Shown: one piece after another, positions 1 to 5,237 of the stretch
Layout: each line of letters opens with the position of its first letter
How positions within the stretch are numbered: position 1 is the stretch's first letter
Made by a program: the position numbers and the translations under genes
Assembly (NCBI GenBank): GCA_903870185.1
Contig: CAIQCE010000298.1
Span: forward strand, 1-13,432
Direction: 5' to 3'
Source: an uncultured Gammaproteobacteria bacterium
Lineage (GTDB): Bacteria; Pseudomonadota; Gammaproteobacteria; Coxiellales; Coxiellaceae
DNA: 13,432 nt
Notes under the pieces: model-generated
Seen by the model: only the letters and a program-made list of their open reading frames with translations
What the model was told of the DNA's origin: nothing
Database searches by the model: none

Positions 1-2
1 AC

Positions 3-86
3 TTTATCAGCATTATTCAAGCTTGTGGATACCATCTATTTCTAGAGAAAGGAAAAAAACGGATACCGCTGGCACTAAGCTCATAA
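3..86 (+). CDS. C-terminal tail of an unidentified protein (partial)
   Basis: One + strand frame is open from the window edge to a TAA at 84-86 and encodes about 27 residues, roughly FISIIQACGYHLFLEKG followed by a basic stretch and LALSS. The other two + frames stop at or before about position 110 and look less protein-like. The 'IIxACGYxLxLE' pattern resembles the end of some small XRE-family helix-turn-helix regulators or antitoxins. That likeness comes from memory of the family and rests on very few residues. The tail could also be a chance frame. It is convergent with the dipeptidase gene that follows. Confidence 0.3.
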   Translation, partial: FISIIQACGYHLFLEKGKKRIPLALSS

Positions 87-101
87 GATCTTTTAACTAG
101 C

Positions 102-779
102 CTACACCACCCCATAAATCGCATTCGGTTGTGAACTCATATAAGCCCAATAACGATCCCCATAAGACCAATGCCAATATTCCGTTGGATAATTTTCAAA
201 ACCGACAGCGCTCAAAACTTTCGACATTAGCTCACGATTCTCCTGGGCCTCTTTTGAAATTCCTGAAGAATCGGTTTGAGAAATCAAACCATCCGTATCT
301 TCCATCCAATCTTTTGGATGAATACCCATTTCGATAGGATGTCCTTTTCTATCAATCAAATAAACATCGACAGCTGCTCCAGTCGCGTGAGGCGGTATAT
401 TCTGTGAACCATCTAAATTTACAACCGGTGAAACTAATTTAATGGTTTCTAAAAATAAAGATTCATGAGGCCAGTCAGGATATTTTTTTTGTATTTTTTG
501 ATAACGATTATCAAATAAAGTTTTTTGTAAATCTAAACTTCTATATGATTCATACAAACAAAATCGCAACCCTTCCGGTAATAATTTTTGCGCCTCCAAT
601 AACTTTTGATAAACCCTTTCGCGCATTTGCGTGTAATCCGTATTATTCGGAATCTCAGGAGATGGGCCACAAACAATCTCCGTTTGATTGATTAAATTAA
701 ACAATGGCTCATGATTATCTATCACGGGAATGGACAAGACTCTCTGGTCGGCTATCAATAGAATTTCATCGTTTGACAT
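102..779 (-). CDS. D-alanyl-D-alanine dipeptidase, peptidase M15D (VanX/DdpX-like)
   Basis: This is a zinc dipeptidase that splits D-Ala-D-Ala, the terminal dipeptide of peptidoglycan precursors. The 225-residue protein carries the M15D signature in order: R80 in YESYRSLDLQ (transition-state arginine in VanX), H131 and D138 in PPHATGAAVDV (two zinc ligands), and E200 and H203 in EYWHW (catalytic base and third ligand). All expected residues are present, so it is probably active. No signal peptide is visible, which points to the cytosol and to D-Ala recycling or salvage rather than wall trimming. Nothing suggests vancomycin resistance: there is no vanH/vanA ligase or VanRS pair nearby. The ATG at 777-779 has a good GGGAG ribosome binding site about 6 nt upstream. 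The gene is divergent from the zapA block. The exact physiological substrate is inferred. Confidence 0.88.
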   Translation of the reverse strand: MSNDEILLIADQRVLSIPVIDNHEPLFNLINQTEIVCGPSPEIPNNTDYTQMRERVYQKLLEAQKLLPEGLRFCLYESYRSLDLQKTLFDNRYQKIQKKYPDWPHESLFLETIKLVSPVVNLDGSQNIPPHATGAAVDVYLIDRKGHPIEMGIHPKDWMEDTDGLISQTDSSGISKEAQENRELMSKVLSAVGFENYPTEYWHWSYGDRYWAYMSSQPNAIYGVV

Positions 780-844
780 AAGGCTCCCTCTATTTCACTT
801 GGGTTTTGTATAGTGGTTCGATGTTATCACAGCAGTTTATCAAA

Positions 845-928
845 TCCGGAGGGGATATGTGTACTCCCACATGGAGTTGATTATCCCCGGACTATCATTA
901 GCCCCCCGTGAGCGAAATACTTCGCCAC
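845..928. other. Structured intergenic segment with several inverted repeats
   Basis: The 244-base gap between the dipeptidase and zauP (780-1023) holds no gene. Within it, 845-857 (TCCGG-AGG-GGATA) can pair with 882-891 (TATCCCCGGA) apart from a 3-nt bulge. Nested inside, ATGTG (857-861) pairs with CACAT (868-872), and an alternative stem pairs ACTCC (863-867) with GGAGT (873-877). A separate hairpin joins GTG-A-GCGAA (908-916) to TTCGCCAC (921-928). An 11-bp direct repeat, TTTATCAAATC, sits at 836-846 and 941-951. No T-run follows any stem, so these are not obvious terminators. Their role is unknown: a protein-binding site, a degraded palindromic repeat or a small RNA would all fit. Confidence 0.35.
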
Positions 929-931
929 CGC

Positions 932-961
932 TTTACAGGATTTATCAAATCAGGCTATAGT
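932..961 (+). promoter_or_regulatory. Probable sigma-70 promoter for zauP-zapA
   Basis: TTTACA at 932-937 (5 of 6 to TTGACA) and TATAGT at 956-961 (5 of 6 to TATAAT) are separated by 18 bp. Transcription would begin near 968, giving a leader of about 56 nt before the zauP ATG. It is the best -35/-10 pair in this gap. Confidence 0.45.
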
Positions 962-1023
962 ATTAGCTTACAAACTAAAGCTTAGTGCTTGAGTTAACTT
1001 AGGTTTCATAATAAGGAATTGGA

Positions 1024-1227
1024 ATGGAAACGGTGCAATTGACTCAGCTGGAAAAACAAGTTGAGGTCTTACTTAACTCTTTGCAATTTCTTCGGTATGA
1101 AAACATTGCCTTAAAGGAAAAACTCAAACAAAGCCTGGGCTCCCATGCACAATTGGAGTCTAAAAACCAAAAAGCTGTCACCCACATTCGTAAAATCATC
1201 ACCCAACTTAAAGAAGAACGCTCATGA
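1024..1227 (+). CDS. ZauP-like small coiled-coil protein (TIGR02449 family)
   Basis: A 67-residue, highly charged protein with heptad-like leucine spacing over most of its length (METVQLTQLEKQVEVLLNSL onward). It fits the TIGR02449 family of roughly 65-70 residue proteins encoded immediately upstream of zapA. The Caulobacter counterpart, ZauP, works with ZapA at the FtsZ ring; that role is transferred by family and position, not shown here. An AAGGA ribosome binding site at 1013-1017 precedes the ATG with suitable spacing. Its last codons overlap zapA (ATGA at 1224-1227), so the two are probably translationally coupled and made in matched amounts. Superficially it resembles ZapB or SlyX as a short coiled coil, but the zapA linkage favours this call. 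It is cytoplasmic, with no signal or membrane segment. Confidence 0.8.
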   Translation: METVQLTQLEKQVEVLLNSLQFLRYENIALKEKLKQSLGSHAQLESKNQKAVTHIRKIITQLKEERS

Positions 1228-1538
1228 CAGATTCAGAAAATATCATTGAAGTTAAGATCTTAGACCGTGGTTATCGCATCAAATGCCCCACTGATAAAGC
1301 CCAAGATTTACAAGAAGCCGCACGCCATGTGGACGAACAAATGCGTAAGGTACGTCAGTCAGGTACCGTCATGAGCACAGATCGAGTGGCTGTCGTGGCA
1401 GCATTGAATGTATGCCATGAATTACTGGCTTTGCAAAAGCAAAAAAATAATCATATCGACATTATGTTTGAGCGTATTCAAAACTTACAAAGCCGTATTG
1501 AAAATGCACTAGCGGAAGAACAACACACTGCAGTATAA
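1224..1538 (+). CDS. zapA: Cell division protein ZapA
   Basis: ZapA binds and cross-links FtsZ protofilaments at midcell, stabilising the Z ring. The 104-residue product has the family layout: an N-terminal beta-rich FtsZ-binding head (VKILDRGYRIKCP at 10-22, then LQEAARHVDEQM at 29-40) and a C-terminal helix from about 54 that ends in a coiled coil (75-100) for dimer/tetramer formation. Length matches E. coli ZapA (about 109). Its ATG overlaps the zauP stop by 4 nt, indicating coupled translation. The gene order zapA, 6S RNA, fau is classical for gammaproteobacteria and supports the call. The zapA stop (TAA, 1536-1538) lies inside the -10 box of the 6S promoter. Confidence 0.93.
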   Translation: MTDSENIIEVKILDRGYRIKCPTDKAQDLQEAARHVDEQMRKVRQSGTVMSTDRVAVVAALNVCHELLALQKQKNNHIDIMFERIQNLQSRIENALAEEQHTAV

Positions 1539-1539
1539 T
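1534..1539 (+). promoter_or_regulatory. 6S RNA promoter -10 box
   Basis: A perfect TATAAT overlaps the zapA stop codon. Initiation 7 nt downstream falls at A1546, exactly the first base of the predicted 6S closing stem. No convincing -35 hexamer is seen at 16-18 bp upstream, so this may be a weak-35 promoter, or 6S may also be processed from the zapA transcript. Confidence 0.6.
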
Positions 1540-1545
1540 GGCGTC

Positions 1546-1724
1546 ACCTCTGTGGTAATCGCCAGCAATCATAAGTTTTTGAACCGATAATACTGAAACA
1601 GGGAATCGAGCGTTTGTTGCGGTGAGCTAAGTCCTCCTTGAGAGGAAAGCCTAATGCAGCAACCGAGATACCCACTTGAACCTTTTGGGTTCAAACAGTG
1701 TTGCAGCGTTATTACGGAGGTTCT
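1546..1724 (+). ncRNA. ssrS: 6S RNA
   Basis: 6S RNA mimics an open promoter, sequestering the sigma-70 RNA polymerase holoenzyme in stationary phase. Identity rests on position (between zapA and fau), size (about 179 nt) and recognisable segments. The closing stem pairs ACCTC (1546-1550) with GAGGT (1717-1721) and GTAAT (1555-1559) with ATTAC (1711-1715). A GTGAGC...AAGCCT block at about 1622-1652 parallels the E. coli GTGAGC...AAGCCTTA region. An apical hairpin joins TTGAACC (1676-1682) to GGTTCAA (1688-1694), matching the E. coli CTTGAACC...GGTTCAAG hairpin. The 5' end follows the TATAAT at 1534-1539; the 3' end is set by the closing stem and may be off by a few bases. There is no intrinsic terminator, consistent with a shared transcript with fau and 3' processing. 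Confidence 0.9.
1716..1720 (+). promoter_or_regulatory. fau ribosome binding site inside the 6S closing stem
   Basis: GGAGG lies 6 nt before the TTG start of fau, an ideal spacing, and decides that start. The same bases form the 3' arm of the 6S closing stem (pairing with CCTC at 1547-1550 and T1551), so the intact 6S fold should hide the site. Confidence 0.65.
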
Positions 1725-1726
1725 AA

Positions 1727-2302
1727 TTGAGTTCCCAATCTGACAAACAAAAACTTCGTGATGCTTTGCGAGAACAACGCAAACAACTCACGCCCTCATG
1801 CCGTGAAGAAGCCGCTCTTGCCCTGGCCCAACAGCTCGCTCAACTCATTCCTAGCTATCAAAAAATAGCCTATTACTGGCCGCTTCAGAATGAAATGGAC
1901 CCAAGACCTTTGATGCAAACTCTAAAAGGCCCGCATTATTTGCCGGTTATTGCTTCTGATAGCCTCCAGCTAAAATTTTATCCCTATGAGCCAGGAGATC
2001 CTTTGCAGCCAAATCGATTTGGAATCTTAGAACCCACAATTTCCCGTAAAACCCCCATCACCCCCGAAGAACTGGATATCGTTTTAGTCCCCTTACTGGG
2101 ATTCGACCTTAAGGGGAGCCGGCTAGGCATGGGGGGCGGCTATTATGACTATAATTTTTCCTTTTTGAAGAATAACCTACAGCCAAAACCCCTATTAATA
2201 GGCCTCGGCTTTGAATTTCAAAAACTAGCTGATATCCCCGAAGATCCCTGGGACATCCACCTACACTGGGTCGCTACCGAAAGCCGGGTTTATCAGTTTT
2301 GA
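1727..2302 (+). CDS. fau: 5-formyltetrahydrofolate cyclo-ligase (TTG start)
   Basis: This enzyme (also ygfA, MTHFS) converts 5-formyl-THF to 5,10-methenyl-THF using ATP, recycling a folate that otherwise inhibits one-carbon enzymes. The 191-residue protein has the basic N-terminal K9QKLRDALREQR segment that contacts ATP, a substrate-region YWPLQNEMDPRPL (50-62), and the family signature VPLLGFDLKGSRLGMGGGYYD (121-141). The usual YYDR reads YYDY here. The C-terminal WVATE (181-185) is also typical. The TTG is chosen because a strong GGAGG sits 6 nt upstream and the protein then begins just before the conserved N-terminal helix; no ATG occurs there. Location directly behind 6S RNA is conserved in gammaproteobacteria, where the two share a transcript. 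TTG plus a sequestered ribosome binding site predicts low translation from that transcript. Confidence 0.92.
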   Translation: MSSQSDKQKLRDALREQRKQLTPSCREEAALALAQQLAQLIPSYQKIAYYWPLQNEMDPRPLMQTLKGPHYLPVIASDSLQLKFYPYEPGDPLQPNRFGILEPTISRKTPITPEELDIVLVPLLGFDLKGSRLGMGGGYYDYNFSFLKNNLQPKPLLIGLGFEFQKLADIPEDPWDIHLHWVATESRVYQF

Positions 2303-2328
2303 TCATGCCAAAATTTTGGGAATTGAAA

Positions 2329-2430
2329 TGTAGGTTGGCGCCAAGCGAAGCGCGGCCCAACAAGAACTTATGGCCAAGCTTCAAAAGAACGGGATTGTTA
2401 GCCTGCACTAACGCTTGGGACTAACCTACA
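2329..2430. repeat. Paired REP-like palindromic element (BIME/MITE-like)
   Basis: The left end TGTAGGTTGGCGCCAAGCG (2329-2347) and right end CGCTTGGGACTAACCTACA (2412-2430) are imperfect inverted repeats, with about 16 of 19 bases complementary. Each end is itself part of a smaller palindrome: GTTGG...CCCAAC around 2333-2362 and GTTAG...CTAAC around 2399-2425. So the unit looks like two REP-like palindromes in opposite orientation around a spacer. A related single unit occurs at 10341-10373. The unit contains no gene. It ends just upstream of the YciI promoter. Confidence 0.7.
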
Positions 2431-2446
2431 ATTGGCACCCAAAACC

Positions 2447-2455
2447 TGCTATCAT
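2447..2455 (+). promoter_or_regulatory. Probable extended -10 promoter for the yciI-epmB pair
   Basis: TGC-TATCAT has the TGn extension and 5 of 6 bases of the -10 consensus. Transcription would start near 2462, about 27 nt before the ATG at 2489. No good -35 lies at normal spacing, as is common with extended -10 promoters. It lies directly after the palindromic repeat. Confidence 0.4.
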
Positions 2456-2488
2456 GCCCCCCTTTTAAACCAACTTGAGCGAAAACCC

Positions 2489-2785
2489 ATGTTTGTGATC
2501 CTATTAAGCTATAAAAAGCCCATAGAAACCGTCGACCAATATCTAGTCGAACACCGGAACTTTCTCGATGAAGGGTATCAAAACAACTATCTGCTCGCCT
2601 CGGGGCCCCGAAATCCTCGAACAGGGGGAGTCCTCATTTCTCCGCTCAAAGACAAAACTATACTTGATAATTTCATCAAACAAGATCCATTTTATATTCA
2701 CGAAATTGCCAATTATGAAATCATTGAATTTGAGCCTGTTAAATATCATCCTCAAATAAAATCATTAATCACTGACACACTTTAA
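2489..2785 (+). CDS. YciI family protein
   Basis: A 98-residue single-domain protein of the YCII-related family, small dimeric alpha/beta-barrel-like proteins of mostly unknown function. The expected pattern is visible: a beta strand MFVILLSYKK, helix 1 with H22 of the conserved His-Asp pair (EHRNFLDEG, H22 and D27), LLASGPRNPRTGGVLI (35-50), and the DPF motif at 66-68 followed by the last strand (YEIIEFEP, 76-83). The ATG at 2489 is chosen because the domain begins there; an upstream in-frame TTG at 2432 would add 19 residues unlike the family and would precede the probable transcription start. The ribosome binding site is weak. The gap to epmB is only 8 nt, so they are likely co-transcribed. 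A specific reaction cannot be assigned. Confidence 0.82.
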   Translation: MFVILLSYKKPIETVDQYLVEHRNFLDEGYQNNYLLASGPRNPRTGGVLISPLKDKTILDNFIKQDPFYIHEIANYEIIEFEPVKYHPQIKSLITDTL

Positions 2786-2793
2786 TTCACAAA

Positions 2794-3792
2794 ATGAAAT
2801 CTTCGTTAAAGCCATGGCAACAATCGCTAGCACAGTCTATTACTGATGTTAAGGACTTATGCTCGCGCTTAAATCTTGATGCAGAATCCAGTGAAAAAAT
2901 TTTATCTCAATCTCATTTTCCCGTACGGATTAGCCCAGAATTTTTAAAAAGAATGCGCCCAGGTGATATTGAAGATCCCTTGCTCAAACAAGCACTTCCC
3001 ACCCAAAAAGAATTGATAAAAGATCCTCTGTACAGCTTGGATCCACTAGAAGAAAAACGCTTCAATCCTGTTCCTGGTTTACTTCACAAATATCAAAGCC
3101 GGGTCTTGCTGACTGTTACGGGTGCCTGCGCTATTCACTGCCGTTATTGCTTCAGGAGGAATTTCCCCTATGAAGAAAATACACCTGGCATTGAGGGTTG
3201 GAATCAAGCACTCGACTATATTGCTCAAGACCCTAAAATTGAAGAAGTGATTTTCAGTGGAGGTGATCCGTTAGTGGTTAAAGATGCACAACTTTCAAAG
3301 TTGGCGAAAAAATTACAAGAAATCCCTCATCTAAAAAGACTCCGAATTCATACGCGATTACCAATTATGATCCCATCGAGAATCGATGAAGAACTTCTAG
3401 AATGGCTGGGTAATAGTCGACTCAATCCAGTTGTTGTACTGCATTGCAATCACCCCAACGAAATTGATGAAGAAGTCGAAAATGCTTTTGATCGATTAAG
3501 AACAGCTAAAATCACACTGCTCAATCAATCGGTATTACTCAAAGGCATTAATGATGATGCTGAAACTTTAATTCAACTCAGTAAACGATTATTTGAAAAT
3601 GGAGTATTACCGTATTATTTACATCTACTAGATCCTGTCGACGGAGCTGCTCACTTTGATGTTTCAGAAACCAGAGCCTTAGAATTGATCCGAATCATGA
3701 CTGAAGAATTATCAGGCTACCTAGTCCCAAAATTAGTTCGTGAATTTCCAGGGAAAGCGTCTAAAACCCTCATTCCACTTGCAGATTCGTGA
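2794..3792 (+). CDS. epmB: EF-P beta-lysylation protein EpmB (lysine 2,3-aminomutase-like radical SAM enzyme)
   Basis: EpmB turns (S)-alpha-lysine into (R)-beta-lysine, which EpmA attaches to a lysine of elongation factor P to relieve polyproline stalling. The 332 residues match the short EpmB type rather than the longer clostridial aminomutases. The radical-SAM cluster motif is C112-x3-C116-x2-C119 (CAIHCRYCFRR), followed by the SAM-binding SGGDPL (155-160), RIHTRLP (184-190) and HCNHPNEI (217-224). Near the C-terminus FPGKASKT (318-325) supplies a lysine for PLP; K324 in the SKT context is the likelier Schiff-base residue by comparison with E. coli EpmB. The N-terminal ~90 residues (WQQSLAQSITD...HFPVRISPEF) are also EpmB-like. 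efp is not in this window; in many gammaproteobacteria it sits beside epmB. Start ATG at 2794, with no strong ribosome binding site. Confidence 0.9.
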   Translation: MKSSLKPWQQSLAQSITDVKDLCSRLNLDAESSEKILSQSHFPVRISPEFLKRMRPGDIEDPLLKQALPTQKELIKDPLYSLDPLEEKRFNPVPGLLHKYQSRVLLTVTGACAIHCRYCFRRNFPYEENTPGIEGWNQALDYIAQDPKIEEVIFSGGDPLVVKDAQLSKLAKKLQEIPHLKRLRIHTRLPIMIPSRIDEELLEWLGNSRLNPVVVLHCNHPNEIDEEVENAFDRLRTAKITLLNQSVLLKGINDDAETLIQLSKRLFENGVLPYYLHLLDPVDGAAHFDVSETRALELIRIMTEELSGYLVPKLVREFPGKASKTLIPLADS

Positions 3793-3817
3793 CAATTGCT
3801 TCTACAGGCTTTATCAT
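3789..3817 (+). promoter_or_regulatory. Probable sigma-70 promoter for the transporter-photolyase pair
   Basis: GTGACA at 3789-3794 and TATCAT at 3812-3817 are 17 bp apart, each 5 of 6 to consensus. The -35 overlaps the epmB stop. Predicted start near 3824, just ahead of a GGGAG ribosome binding site at 3826-3830, 9 nt before the TTG at 3840. Confidence 0.5.
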
Positions 3818-3839
3818 TATTTTTTGGGAGTAAAGAATT

Positions 3840-5219
3840 TTGCTAATACTTAAGGAATTCCGTCAACAATACTTTTTATGGCTGGTGGTCCTCATCATCA
3901 CATTGACAGGCTTATTACTTGGCTTTGATAGTGGCGTTATTTCAGGAGCTATTTATATTATCAAGCAAAGATTTGCTCTCAGTATAGAAGAAACTCAATT
4001 GGTCATCGACGCCATGTTAATCGGTGCCTGCATTGGTAGCTTAGTAGGAGGAAAACTAGCCGATTACTACGGAAGACGCAGTGTTTTGCTTTTAGTCGCT
4101 TATATATTTATTATTGGTTCAATTTGTACAGCCCTCGCTTTCAACACAAACTGGCTTATCATCGGCCGCTTAATTATTGGTCTTGCAATTGGCATGACCT
4201 CCTTTATCGGACCTTTGTATATCTCTGAAATTGCTCCGCCTGCTCATCGCGGTAAACTCATATTGCTCAATGTCATTGCTGTCACTGCAGGAGTCGCACT
4301 AGCTTATGGTGTCAATTTAATATTGTCACCTGAGGGCACTTGGAGAGCAATGCTCGGGATCAGTACCGCACCTGCTATTTTATTGGGATTTAGTATTTTA
4401 ATCATACCCGAAAGCCCTCGCTGGATGGCAGCACAAGGGTGGATGCAAGATGCGCGAAGTGAATTAATCAAACTTCGCGGCACCCAATTGATTGATCAAG
4501 AATGGAGTGAAATTGAATATTACATCCAAAATCCAAATAAGAAACAGAATTCCATTTTAAATAAAAAATGGTTTTGGCCAACTCTATTGCTAGGTTCTGC
4601 TCTCGCATTACTTCAGCAAATGACAGGGATAGAAACCATTCTGTATTACAGCCCTAGCATATTTGAAGCAGCTGGCATGAAAGTCAAAGAAACGATCCCC
4701 ATTGCAACTGTAGAAATTGAAGCCGCTAGCTTAATAATCACTATCATCACCGCTTTTTTAATTGATAGAGTAGGCAGAAGGAAATTAATGCTAACTGGAC
4801 TTTCCTTCATGCTAATTTCATTATTAGTCTTAACCCTATTATTGCCACTCTGCATGGATCATAAAATTTCAACAACCCTACTCATGATCGATTTAATGGT
4901 ATTTATTAGCAGCTATGCGGTAGGAATAGGTGGATTGTTCTGGCTAATTATTGCTGAGATTTTCCCCTTAAAGTCACGTGGTTTCTTGATGGGAGTTATT
5001 ACCGCTATTAGTTGGACCAGTGTTTTAGTCTTCACCTCAAATTCACTCGGGCTTTTAAGATATATGGGACCAAGTTACACTTTAAGTCTCCATATTATTC
5101 TTTGTGCTTTAGGCCTCTGGATCTGCTATCGATATCTTCCCGAAACTCGAGGAATTTCATTAGAGAGTATTGAAATGCGATTGAGAGATGGTGCCCCGTT
5201 AAGAAAACTTGGATCATAA
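3840..5219 (+). CDS. Sugar-porter family MFS transporter (substrate uncertain, TTG start)
   Basis: A 459-residue, 12-helix inner-membrane proton-coupled transporter of the XylE/GalP/AraE/IolT family. Family motifs in order: GFDSGVISGA (28-37) in helix 1, GGKLADYYGRR (70-80) in loop 2-3, GRLIIGLAIG (109-118), P..YISEIAPPAHRGK (125-139), PESPRW (190-195) at the end of the N-half, QQMTGIETILYYSP (259-272) in helix 7, DRVGRRK (309-315), W368 in GGLFWLIIAEIFP, and PETRGISLE (434-442). Two positions that bind sugar in XylE look changed: the helix 5 Gln (XylE Q168) falls at N144/V145, and the helix 7 Asn (N294 in QQxxGxN) is E265. The substrate may therefore not be a typical hexose or pentose. The TTG start is supported by GGGAG 9 nt upstream and by leaving a full helix 1. 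Photolyase follows after 18 nt. Confidence 0.85.
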   Translation: MLILKEFRQQYFLWLVVLIITLTGLLLGFDSGVISGAIYIIKQRFALSIEETQLVIDAMLIGACIGSLVGGKLADYYGRRSVLLLVAYIFIIGSICTALAFNTNWLIIGRLIIGLAIGMTSFIGPLYISEIAPPAHRGKLILLNVIAVTAGVALAYGVNLILSPEGTWRAMLGISTAPAILLGFSILIIPESPRWMAAQGWMQDARSELIKLRGTQLIDQEWSEIEYYIQNPNKKQNSILNKKWFWPTLLLGSALALLQQMTGIETILYYSPSIFEAAGMKVKETIPIATVEIEAASLIITIITAFLIDRVGRRKLMLTGLSFMLISLLVLTLLLPLCMDHKISTTLLMIDLMVFISSYAVGIGGLFWLIIAEIFPLKSRGFLMGVITAISWTSVLVFTSNSLGLLRYMGPSYTLSLHIILCALGLWICYRYLPETRGISLESIEMRLRDGAPLRKLGS

Positions 5220-5237
5220 ACCCTAAGATTAAATATT

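Noticed and set aside
131..337. + strand frame opposite the dipeptidase gene
   Set aside because: Antisense to a gene with intact catalytic motifs; the translation has no recognisable domain or ribosome binding site.
102..779. Vancomycin resistance cluster
   Set aside because: Only a VanX-like dipeptidase is present; no VanH, VanA-type ligase or VanRS, and such dipeptidases are common in Gram-negatives.
2309..2320. CCAAAATTTTGG palindrome after fau as a terminator
   Set aside because: AT-rich 12-bp palindrome with no usable loop or T-run.
2432..2488. Upstream TTG extension of the YciI gene
   Set aside because: Adds 19 residues not typical of the family and would start before the predicted transcription start; the ATG at 2489 begins the domain.
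2543..2755. Frames on both strands within the YciI gene
   Set aside because: Short shadows of the real coding frame with no family features.
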